Assembly (NCBI GenBank): GCA_020064725.1
Contig: JAGTWJ010000007.1
Location: forward strand, 2,666,001-2,730,000
From: Drechslerella dactyloides
Lineage: Eukaryota; Ascomycota; Orbiliomycetes; Orbiliales; Orbiliaceae
Reading direction: 5' to 3'
DNA: 64,000 bases
A model generated the notes under the pieces. It was not told where the DNA came from. It saw only the letters and a program-made list of their open reading frames with translations, and did not search any database. Of this stretch, positions 1-10,021 are shown one piece after another; within the stretch, counting starts at the first letter, position 1; every line of letters starts with the position of its first letter. The position numbers and the translations under genes were made by a program.

Positions 1-168
1 CTTGACTCGCCGTTGAGCCTCATTCTTGAGATTGCGAGCGAGAATATCAACACAGCCGGGATCTGATCAAATCCGGAAGCGGCTGTTGAGCTTCTGCAGG
101 CTGGCTCTCAATGTAACCTTGCTCAGGTGGATTCGGGATCCAGCGGGTTTTCACTAGTATGTAAATAA
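1..168 (+). pseudogene. Possible broken ankyrin-like 3' fragment, cut by the left window edge
   Basis: The first reading frame runs from the window edge to a TAA at 166-168, broken once by TGA at 64-66. The translation on both sides of the TGA reads like one protein, and the second half (NPEAAVELLQAGSQCNLAQ) resembles the helix-turn pattern of an ankyrin repeat (xxLLxAGAxxN). The TGA could be a mutated CGA arginine codon (C to T, as in RIP). A GTATGT near 157 could alternatively be an intron donor, so this may be the end of a real spliced gene whose body lies to the left. The fragment is short and the family call is weak. Confidence 0.22.
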
Positions 169-1052
169 CTCTTTCAGATAGGTGCAGGATAGCATTGTCC
201 AACGCACAGGTGTTACATCGAAAGCCATTGAGCTCTGCAGGCTGCAGCAGCTTACGCCTGCCTATGAACAGAATTCTGGCTGATTGTCTACCGCGCCAAT
301 AGCAAATGAATGGTGACCAAGAGTCAAGAATTCCTACACTTTCAAGAGATCATGGTCAACTTACACACGCACAAACACGACCTGCCTCTGGAAGCCGCCA
401 AAATCGTGGTTGTGAAGGAAATCTTGAACGTGTGGATCTGACGTCAAAGTGTAACAAAAAGAAACCCTGTCTACCTCGAAAGCCCGGATAAGTGTATGCC
501 TTTCCGCGTTTCTTTTGTTTTGGTATTTGTTTCTTTTTTTAAGACATGTATTCTCGAGCTAAAATGCATGGGTAGATGCAAATGCCGACGGCAAGAAGAA
601 GAAGAAAGAAGCAAAAAAGCACATGTTTTCCTGCAGTGTGCGAATGACTGCAGCGCTGCAGCGGTGTGATCGCTGACTTGATGACTTGAAGTTCGGACTA
701 GCCAGCGGACAAAATTGGCGGATGTCTTGTTATCCACAATGCATGTTCGCATGCTATGTCGCTGCTTCCGATACGCAGTGACTTCTATCTGCTTGGGGAC
801 GGCTGTAATGTAGTATCCTTGGCTTGGCTTCTCCTCATGAAGTCATAGCAGCTGAATGCGAAGTATATAAGTGCGGCCGCATGACCACGACATTTCAACC
901 ATTCCATCTCGCAGCTGTATACAAACAGTTTGAGCGACGGTTTTCGAATCGATCTCAATCTCAACCACTCGTTCCGGCATCCAAAAGTGTTGTAGCTTCA
1001 GTACATATTTGCGATTGAGAACGTTCGAACATATCGATTTTATTTTGCAATT
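169..1052. other. Intergenic region and promoter of the PIR/But2 wall-protein gene
   Basis: No convincing gene is seen here; the open frames are short, overlap on both strands and show no signal peptide or domain. The last 200 bases hold a TATA box and a C-rich stretch (about 895-1000) that should be the 5' leader of the wall-protein gene starting at 1053. Confidence 0.5.
864..871 (+). promoter_or_regulatory. TATA box (TATATAAG)
   Basis: A TATATAAG lies about 180 bp upstream of the start codon at 1053. This leaves a leader of about 150 nt rich in C and T, a normal arrangement for a strongly expressed fungal secreted-protein gene. Confidence 0.45.
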
Positions 1053-2147
1053 ATGTACTCGAAATTACTCCTATCTCTTCTTGCGCTCGCTTCTTCAGTA
1101 CATTCCGCAGTACTTCCTCGGAACCCATGCTACAAATGCCAAGGTTTCACAATTAACGTTTCTGGTGGTGTCAACGGCCCTCTTGGGCAGATATATGATG
1201 GCCAGAATCGTGTTGGACCTGCCACTCCAAGTGCTGCGAAATACAGCCTTGGCTGCGACGGCGGCATCACGGATCAAAACGGCCGTGGATGCATCTTGAC
1301 TCCTCCTACCACTCAATACCAATGCGACCAAGGAGCATCTCCAACTACTGGCTTTGCAATTGGAAGCGATGGCCAAATCACATATAATGGAGGCGGTGAC
1401 TTCTGGGCTTGTCCGTAAGTTTCAAAAACAGGATTTCGGCGGGCCAAGTCAGGTAGCATTCGGATAACACGACTAATTTATGCATATGATTGGTTTAGTG
1501 TCGACGACAAGGGTAACTGGAATATATACAGCAAACCCGTTGAAAACCAGCCGAAATGTGTGAAGGTCTGCTTGACTGCAGTTGGCTGTAGCGCGCCGCC
1601 TCCACCTCCGCCGCCACCGCCGCCGCCGCCGCCGCCACAAACGTGTCCATATAGCCTTGTGACCCCCGGTGGCGATCAGTTTGAGTTTCCACATTTGATT
1701 ATCCCAGTTGATTCATCAAAGCCTGATTACGCCGCCGGAACCCAATATTTCGGTGATACCGCATCGAATGTTGCTACTATTTTCAACTTTGACGTCCGCC
1801 CAGCTTTCGCTGGAAAGAAATGCTCTTTGGTTTTCTTGCTCCCGACGAATCCGCCATCTACTACTAGTTCTTACACCATGGACGGCCCCGGTAATCTTCA
1901 TTTCTGGAAGAAGAAGAGCGTAGCCACACAGGGTACAACTTGGAATAACCAAGGGCCAAACGATTACGACTACGGTGTTACGAAGGTGGCACCAGGTAAC
2001 AGCTACACGATTACGACATTCGATTGTCCCGCTGGGCAAGCGATTGCTTTTGAAATTGGCTCCGCAGACACGAAGCTACATTGGTTCCAAGACTACAATC
2101 CTAACGCGTATGTTTACTCCTACCCAACCAACGTTTGGAGCTTGTAG
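1053..2147 (+). CDS. Secreted cell-wall protein: PIR-like domain, polyproline linker, But2 C-terminal domain
   Basis: Two exons, 1053-1414 and 1499-2147, with donor GTAAGT, a CTAAT branch site and acceptor TTTAG; 336 aa. The N-terminus is a signal peptide (residues 1-18, ending VHSA), followed by a Cys-containing domain to about residue 150 that resembles the PIR-like wall domain of ascomycetes (GFAIGSDGQITYNGGGDFWACP region). A run of 14 prolines follows, then a Cys-flanked C-terminal beta-rich domain of about 150 residues matching the fungal But2 C-terminal domain (ends WFQDYNPNAYVYSYPTNVW). No GPI signal is seen at the C-terminus. The protein is probably exported and non-covalently or disulfide-bound to the wall. 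The proline run works as a spacer. The family calls rest on recognised sequence patterns, not on a search. Confidence 0.75.
1596..1637 (+). repeat. Proline-coding CCN microsatellite
   Basis: Fourteen consecutive proline codons (mostly CCG) separate the two domains of the wall protein. Trinucleotide tracts like this change length easily, so the linker may vary between strains. Confidence 0.85.
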
Positions 2148-5100
2148 AGCGATATACGGATATCAGGCTAACAATTATTGGAATAAAATATAGTCTTGGA
2201 CTCTACATTACCGCTTGCTGATATGATTGGACGAATCAGCAAAAATTGCGCGCAACAATCATCTAATGGACGATCTTAATGCAACCTCTAGCTCCACAAT
2301 TTTCTTAATATCTAATATTGTTCAAAATGCATTGTTAATCGGCATTTCCAGAACTAACGCCAACCATTTCTGCATTTTGTCCTCTTCATGCAAATGCGAA
2401 AAGCGTCATGGCAAAATCACATTTTCCTACGACTAATCCGACTTTCGTCGATGAATTATATAATATGTCTTTCTAGCTCATGTAAAAGTAGCCTAACAAT
2501 CGAACTCTTCCGCGGTTCTAAGAGAATTGGTCCCGTTCGTACGCTTAAATGTTACATTACTATAAATACATAATCACCGTCGGTAACTTGTATAGGCTTA
2601 TGAAATTTGCAGTGGTGTGACAAATCCGTGATTTCCGATGTGCGAGTCTGTTTGCGGATGCGCATGCCGATCCGGTCCATTCGCTTAGTCGTAACCGGAT
2701 CACCCAAAACAAGTGCCTAGGTAGATGCCAGCATCTTCGAAGGACAGGCCTATGATCGGCTCACGGGTGGAATGTACGGAAACTGCGAGCCTAGGCACCG
2801 GATATATAGTGGTCTGGCTATAAAGCTAAGTTTGCGTATCCGGAGAGAGCTAATGCTACACTGTCCGCGGTTCTTGCGTTGACGCTGTTGGATTTTTCTC
2901 CTATCGTCGATCAGCGTAGCTCATGCTGCAGAACGAGCAAGAACGCGTACGAGCCTAGGCAAGTTCATTGGTTTCTACGGATTGTACTGGGAGGGGGTGA
3001 GCCGATCATCCAGACATTCCATCATACGGTCACTTGATCCACGCGTACGTCTTTAGCTGTTGCTGGCCGTCGCTCACCGGCATAACGATATATCGATACT
3101 GGCACCGATCCAGCTGCAGGGCTGCAGCTAGCTAGCCAATCCCGGTACATACATAAGTACACATTGATTCCAGCATTTACAACGTAGGAGAATTTCCAGT
3201 CCTATAGCTAAGAATATGACTTGAACGTCCGAATTATAAGTATTCCAAGGGTTCTCTGCTGCGCCGGAGAAAAGATGTTTATGACCGGTTCCGAGCGGGC
3301 TAAGGAATCAAGCAAACAATGACATCTGCCTAGTCGAGCTGCTAGCACTCGATTGTAATGCCGCTGATTAAATTGAAAGTCAACTTGCAACTTTTACGAT
3401 CAATTCTTTTGAAATCCATGCACGAAGCTGAACCGCATGATCTTGCAAGAGAGGCTCGGACGCGAGGGCGGAACAATATGCCTATGATTTAGCGCGGGCG
3501 TATATGCAGCAACTTGAATTATATCACATCACAGCCCAATGGCGCGTTGACCTTACCACTCTGATTATAGATCGGCCGCGCAGAGCCGATCAGGATAATG
3601 TCCTTCCGTAAACACTCGAGCCTCGGTAGGTAGAAGTGAACAGAACTAGCTCAAGCTTATGATAGCATTGATGCATTATGATCACAAATCTGCAAGCCAG
3701 GAGCAACAGCATTAATAATGACACCTGAGCCAACTCGCTCAACATGACTCTAAAATAGGATTCTCCGATCACCTCGTTGGCTCCCAAGTACCAGTGAGTT
3801 TAGGCGGCCGTGGAAGATGCACTCTTGCCCCTCGGCGCGCGTCATATCCCGGCTTTCGCAGAGCTAGTATACTCGTAGAGGAATCTGGATGTAACACAGT
3901 CGTAGTTACATCTAACTTGCTTCTATTCGATGTATCGAATAGACTACAAGGGTAGAACTAACTCCATACGTCTTAGACCCGGTCTTTCAGCGCTCCGGAA
4001 AAACACGGAAATGCAGTAACAGCCGGGCTGTGGACGGGCATTCCCTTTACGCGAGAGAGATCTAGTGACTACCGAATGACAATGGAACGATCTTAGCGCG
4101 GGACTTGAGCTCAAAATTTCGCGCAAAGGTAGAGATATTATAATAGTCAAGTATGCAATATTAAGTGGGTAGTACTGCTTTTGGTCATGGAGTGCATAGT
4201 GACGTAAATTCAAAGACATTCCTAATACACGACGACAAGCTGTCCGATCTTATCCGTGTGATTGTTGACTATAGCTAATTCGATCATAACTAGCTCTCGC
4301 AAAACTCTTACCTTTTGGGTGGCAAAGAAGGCAGTACCACGTGCCGGTCCACCGGTGCCGCTATTAAGGCTCTTTATAGCGTCCGGTGTTAATCCTCTCA
4401 ACGGCTTCGGATTTTTACCATTAATTGATTAGAACCTGCTTCTTTGAGATAAAGATCAAAGAGGAGTCGAACGATTAAGCTAAGGGTTACTCCAATATGG
4501 AAGCTAGCGTAGTCAGTCAGCTTCCTATCTTGTCGTAGAATAGGTGGAATATATTGTTGGCTAATCAGGTGATTGCAAATAATGCAATTTATTACTATCC
4601 TTGGCCAACTATATGCAGTCACCAACTGGGTCCCGTTGGGGATAGTGAATACATGTAAAACATGACTTGACCAAGTGGGGGGTAGAGCCGTTAACCTATT
4701 ACCGCGTTCCGCTTCAACCGGTGCGCTTTACATGCGCATGCCAGATCTACGTCGTACAAATGATCATGGATAAGCGAGCTTCGTTGACCTAATTGATCGA
4801 AATATTACATTTAATCGATGGCACTAGTCACTCGAGCATTGCTCTAGAGTTTACCGTGGAGCAGACACGATCAGAAATTGGCTGCTAGAATTATGAGCCT
4901 TGAAGAATAACAATTGACTTCGTGAGTGAATGCGGGGCATATCAACGTAGATGCAAGGTCCCGCAGGCAACGACATATTTTATCGACAAGGGTAAGCGAA
5001 AATATGGTTGCATCCCGTGCCGTTACAAGGAATTGGGCCTGTTTTATGTGCATCCGTTTGTATATGCACGCTCGGTTCTAAATTTTAAGATATTTCGTGC

Positions 5101-6007
5101 ATATAGCGGGTGTCTGGGGCCCGGGAATGCTAGCGAATTAACGAACGTTTACAACCGCAACTAGTGGACAGCAGTAGTTGGAGCTTCCCACTGTAGAACA
5201 TAAAAATTCATCAGCCCCCCGGGCCTCTTCAAAGGTCAACAGGATCCTAGGACCTCAACAATGCCCAGAACTCACCTGTATACAGAAAGTAGAAGACATA
5301 TACGAGACCGCAAGAATTCTGCCTATACCTCCGGTCCTGCAACAGCGGCTTGGTATTATTGCATGTGAGGATATACTCGGCTCAAGTTCATCATTCCAGT
5401 GCCGGGACCCATATAGAGTTTATGATCCTAGCTATAGCTGTTGGCTGAGTTAATGCTGGCTATATCGTAGTGTATACAAGATTGGGGTCTCAACGATCGA
5501 TCGTCGCTGGTATTGAAGGCATGTCTGCATCCTTGAGTACGCTGAAGATGCTGGATGAGCTCACGGGGTCTTGTGAACTCTATCTGTGCTATCTTCCTAC
5601 CGTAATCGACTCTAGGTGACGACGAGATGAATATTTCCAGGCAACTGTCGATCGATCCGGCTGAGAGACGCAGGTGATGCCATGATTGTTGAGATGTTGC
5701 CATCCCAGACGTTCTTTCGAAGTCTATATAAAGACAGTACCGCGGCGTTCGTCGACTGAAATTAAAACGATAACTTGTCTGTTCATTCCTCGTGGGTTCA
5801 TACTTATAACTCCCGTTCGCAATTCGAACTTCAGTTCTACCTGTCGATCAATCTCAAGGTACGGCTTCAAACCGTCTTCTCTATATATCCGCGTCTCTAC
5901 GATGCTCCTTTCGTTTGGGGTCCTATGGCTTATCGATTGGCACTGACGGTATTGTGTCGGCAATTTCAGCGTTAGACAAAGGGCTTCAGAAATCATAAGC
6001 GTCCAGC
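2148..6007. other. 3.9 kb without a recognisable gene
   Basis: Only short open frames occur on either strand, with no signal peptides, domains or credible splice chains. Composition is mixed, without a clear AT-rich core. Between 2713 and 3010 there are short inverted and direct repeats (GTGCCTAGG/CCTAGGCAC at 2713 and 2790, GAGCCTAGGCA at 2787 and 2951, and GATCGGCTCAC at about 2755 facing GTGAGCCGATC at about 3000). This could be a decayed mobile element, but no coding remnant supports that. The last 280 bases are the promoter and leader of the gene at 6008. Confidence 0.5.
5725..5733 (+). promoter_or_regulatory. TATA box (TATATAAAG)
   Basis: A good TATATAAAG lies 275 bp before the ATG of the small secreted protein at 6008. 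If it is used, the leader would be about 240 nt, possibly containing an intron. Confidence 0.4.
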
Positions 6008-6684
6008 ATGCATTTCTCGACAGTAATCTTGACAGCTCTCGCTGCTTTCTCCGCCGTTTTCGCAGCCCCTGTGGCTGAGGCCGAGACTCCATCGGTCGAG
6101 ACTCCACCAGCACCTCAGTGGTTCAAACTACAAATCAAGACTGATGACAAGGGGTCAGAGTGGTATAATCGTGCAGCGTATTTGTCGTATCGCAACATCG
6201 TGGATCGGGGGTATACGTATACCGTGTAAGTATTCTACTGATATCAAAGTCGACTACGTTATTCCTCTCGGAATTCTAGGATCTAACTACGCATCTATCG
6301 GATAGAGGTTGGCCGTCGCGGTCTCCGGTTTTCTACACCTACATAGACAACGCCTTGATCTACTCATACCAGGGTAGATCTTGGTGGTTTACCTTTGGTA
6401 AGGGCGGCCAGGTTGAGGGACTCTGGCTTGGCGGCTGGCGCGACGCCAGCTTTGATTTCAATAAGAAGGGTCATCTCTCGCGTAAAGGTGCGAAGTGGAA
6501 CAAATGGGTTGTGTGTCGGGCAACTGTTGGGACGGTAGCGACTGATATTGTTGGATGGGACGCTACCAACAAGGGTTTGACAGCCCCTTGGTCCGGGAAT
6601 TGCAAGAAGGTCACGATTGAAAAGACCAAGGCTACGGAAGCTGAGCTTCGCGAAGCGGTTTGGCCGGAGGCTCCTCAGAACTAG
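6008..6684 (+). CDS. Small secreted protein of unknown function
   Basis: Two exons, 6008-6225 and 6306-6684, with donor GTAAGT and acceptor ATAG; the joined frame is open and gives 198 aa. Residues 1-19 form a clear signal peptide (cleavage after VFA), followed by an acidic, threonine- and proline-rich linker (AEAETPSVETPPAP) and a compact domain rich in Trp, Tyr and Gly. That domain contains VCRATVG and ends in a lysine-rich stretch (CKKVTIEKTKA). The pattern (WFKLQIKT start, aromatic beta strands, a late WxVC) recalls a group of small fungal secreted proteins with a single beta-sandwich of unknown role, but I cannot assign it firmly. It has only two cysteines, fewer than a typical effector. 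Confidence 0.7.
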
Positions 6685-9600
6685 AGGTCTCGGCATATCC
6701 TCGAGCTCGAGGCTCCAGGACTTAGATACTATTTACGTATACGGGCGTGGTCCAGAGCCGGCTGCACTGGATATAAATGCTAGCGTAGCCGTGTGGATGA
6801 AGGGTTGTGTGAGGATACTGTAAATATCAGATGGAAAAACATTTGTATATATATACCCCAGAGCTGAGTGGTTGGCGAAATTCTAAAACGATTCGAGAGG
6901 AATCCTCTTCAAATTACGGGATAAGCGCTATCTTTGTAGAAACAGCGGCTCGCATGCGAGGGTATATCTGACGCTCGATTCGTATCTGGACATCATGAAT
7001 TTATCCAGAGAATCCGGGTAAACTGATGTGACCAGTTGAGTTATAGTCTTTGAAAAGTCAGTGAGTCGACATGACCACATCATGTTCGGCCACCAACCGA
7101 AGCCCCAAACGTATACGCGTATGTTATTGAGGGCTATTTCCTTTTGCAGACTCGAGTACTTGAAAAATCTAAATTTGTTTTAAATCCGCGGTTTCAGCTT
7201 CGAATAGAATCGTGCGCGCGGATTGATGAAGCATGTATCTCACGCGGCGCGTACCGTTACTCGCGCGGGCGAAGCACTTGCTCGGTTGAGTAATATAGCT
7301 GCCGAATACCTGGGTTCGCGTGAAGACGTAAGCGATGGCGGGGCTCGGGTGGTCATTTGCATCAGGAATGGGCACACGGATGAAGGAGCCGCTCGGAGGG
7401 AAAACTTTTGTCCAGGCCTGCATCCTCTAGTCTCGCCTGCGGACTTGGCAGCGAAAGCCAATATGGGGGGGCCAAGTCGTCCGGAGAACAGCGGAAAAAA
7501 AAAGCATAACGTTGTCAAACAATTGCGCACAAGCTTACGAAGCAGGCGGGTCTCGAGATCTCTCGATATTTTTCCGCGTCCGGGGAGTCGAGGCTCGATA
7601 TTGTCGTACGGTCGAAGGTTGACCACACTTGACTTTGTGGACTCGGTCTCGGGCACAATGAATCCACGAAACTGGAGATTGGAGAGTATGTACTAGATTG
7701 AGAGTACTAGTTTGACGAATTGGATTCGTTCGTCCGGTCTCGAGAACAAGCACTGGCGCCAAACCTAGCCCGGGCTGGGCGTGCCCGAAAGGGACGAGGA
7801 CAAGACAAAGGCGGAGCGGAAGGGCTGGAGCGGTGGCCTTTCATTTCCCACGTTTTCTTCGCTTTCCCTCCCAAGACTTTTCCCCCTCCTTCTCCCCAAG
7901 CCCCAAGACCGCTTTCCCGGCGCAACATCCGCGCACGCGAAGGCACAAGACCGACAAGCTTTCTTGACTGGCAGATATCTCCGATTTTGCGGAAGCCTTG
8001 TCTATCAGGCCCTTCCCGCCGAGTCTTGGTAGTCCGGAGCGTGGGAAAAGGCCGAATCCGTGCCTGTCGCGGAACGGGCGTCGACGAACCACCTCGACCT
8101 TGGAATCTTGGCCCAGCGGGCGACGGGCCAGGTTGGGCGATTCATTTAGACACAAACAGGTAAGATTTCTGGCTGCATGCTCTTACCTGCCGCGATTGAT
8201 CCCATCGTCATCCTCTCGATCCTCTTTCGAGGCATCCCATTCACATCCAACCCTTTTGCACGCATGGTGTATCTACGGGGGACAGAGTTTCGACCTGCCA
8301 GGGTGCGATCAAATTTGAGAAATCCCCTCCGTTCGAGTCCAAGGGACAGGGCCCAAACCTTGCAGGTCTGCTGTCAATAGGATCCCACCAACAGTTCGTT
8401 CGACCGCTGACAGGACAGGCATATCGACAAAGGAAGGCCCCTCCGACGTGACTGCCTGTTGGCACCGCCAGCACGATCGCATCTCCGCAGCATTGTTCGA
8501 TTGACGGGCCAAGTTCTTCGGATCCCGTCTCATTGTGCTCCGAGTCCGCCAAGGAAGAGCAAAGACGGACCCGAAAAGGCTTACGCACCCCAGACATCCG
8601 GACGTTCAGGACATCGAATCCGGATCAGGCCATTCGACTTGACCGTGTATCACTTGCATCTTAGTCTCGAGGCCAGACTTGTTTGCATCTGCACATACGG
8701 CGGACTAGAGAAGCGCTCGTCCGAGACGATAGCGAGGACCGAGGGCTTCTTGCACAAGGGTGTCGAACCCTGCGAGACCAGGCCCTGAGAAACGCTACGC
8801 TGGGAGTATTGTCCACAGCGGTCACCACCAACCAACAAACCGCCGCCGCCTTCCACGCACACATCTCCGCATCTCAGCTTCCGGCAGGCTTGCAGCAGCG
8901 CCTGCTTTTTGATACATCCGCCCGTTTATTGTCATTCTGACTTTCGTCTCTCGATTCCAGCTCCAGTCGGCTGCTGGAGAAAAAAAAAAGGGGGCAAAGC
9001 GTCGCAACAGGCTCTCGCTTTCGCTAGTGACGAACTTAACCGGAAGGAAAGATTCGGTTGTCATTTGGGCCAGAGAATCACAGCCTGCCTGGCCGGCCAG
9101 CGCTGAGCAGACGCCGTTCTCACCTCAGCCATCGTCGCCATCGTCCCTTCCATCTCTACCATTCTTCCTCCATCTCTCTACCTCTCTCACTCTCGCTCAC
9201 TCTCGCTCTATCTCTCCGGCTGTCTTTCCCTCCATCGCGGCCTCGACCTCGTTCTCTCGCTCGCGCCTTCAATCTCTTTCGCGTCGCCGCTGACCAAAGC
9301 ATCCAGCCTCGCCCGGCAAAACAAAAGAAGCGACGGGCTCCGTTCGTTCGAGAGCCTGCCGCATGCTGAAAGCGGCCGGCTGCCTTGTCCTCGATTGACT
9401 GACAGTTCGGATTCTTCCTTCTTCTTCGCCTGCCTGCCGAGCTCCTTAGCTGGCCCGACCGGTCTCTCGCCCCGCCGTTTTTTTGCTGACGGCGCCTCGA
9501 GGAGAACCCTGCCCGGCCTCTGTACCAAGCCAACGCTGCCTACGAATCTGACTTGCTGCGAAGGCTTATTTCTGGTCAAGCTTTTCCTGTTTGCGCATCC

Positions 9601-10021
9601 CGATGGAGTCGCCTCTTAGGTGATCTTTCCCAGGGTGTGAACACAGGCAGCTCGAATTCAAAATCGCAGGCCGCTCGCTCCTTCGCCCGGGACTCCGTCT
9701 TCTCGACCTCGAGCTGTACTCCCGTCGGACGTCGAGCTTCGCCTCCTTGTCATCGTCACACCGACCTCACGTTTGCCCTCTTTCTCGCCGAAACACAAGA
9801 CACCAGCTCCAGCTAGCCGACCGACCTTTCCCCCGCCAAGCTGATAACTCGCATTCCTTGAATACCAAGCACGGGGCAAACCGTGCTCAGTCTTAGGCCG
9901 AGCTTTTCTTCAAACATACACCCGACCGCTGCGGCGCCCTCCCACGCGCGAGTCCCTTCGCGGGATCGTTGCGACCACAGCTCCACTCCTCCGGACCCGG
10001 CGATTGCCATCCTCGTCCAAG
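6685..10021. other. Long GC-rich upstream region and CT-rich leader of palF
   Basis: About 3.3 kb with no gene I can support. From about 7,400 it is clearly GC-richer than the flanks. From about 9,100 to 9,260 it is a strong pyrimidine tract (repeated CTCT and CTCGCT), typical of long leaders of regulatory genes in ascomycetes. Open frames up to about 150 codons occur on both strands but are Arg/Ser/Pro-rich products of base composition. The hexamer GCCARG or its complement, the PacC consensus, occurs at least nine times: 7444, 7471, 8107, 8127, 8297, 8508, 8548, 9088 and 9835. Confidence 0.55.

Noticed and set aside
7720..8163. Open frame of 147 codons upstream of palF, and similar frames at 7226-7696 and 9395-9816
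   Set aside because: They are Arg/Ser/Pro-rich frames in a GC- and CT-rich stretch, overlapping equally long frames on the other strand, with no domain, signal peptide or splice partner.
8325..8345. GTTCGAGTCC, close to a tRNA B box
   Set aside because: There is no A box at the right distance and no cloverleaf can be drawn. The same holds for other GTTCGA matches in the window.
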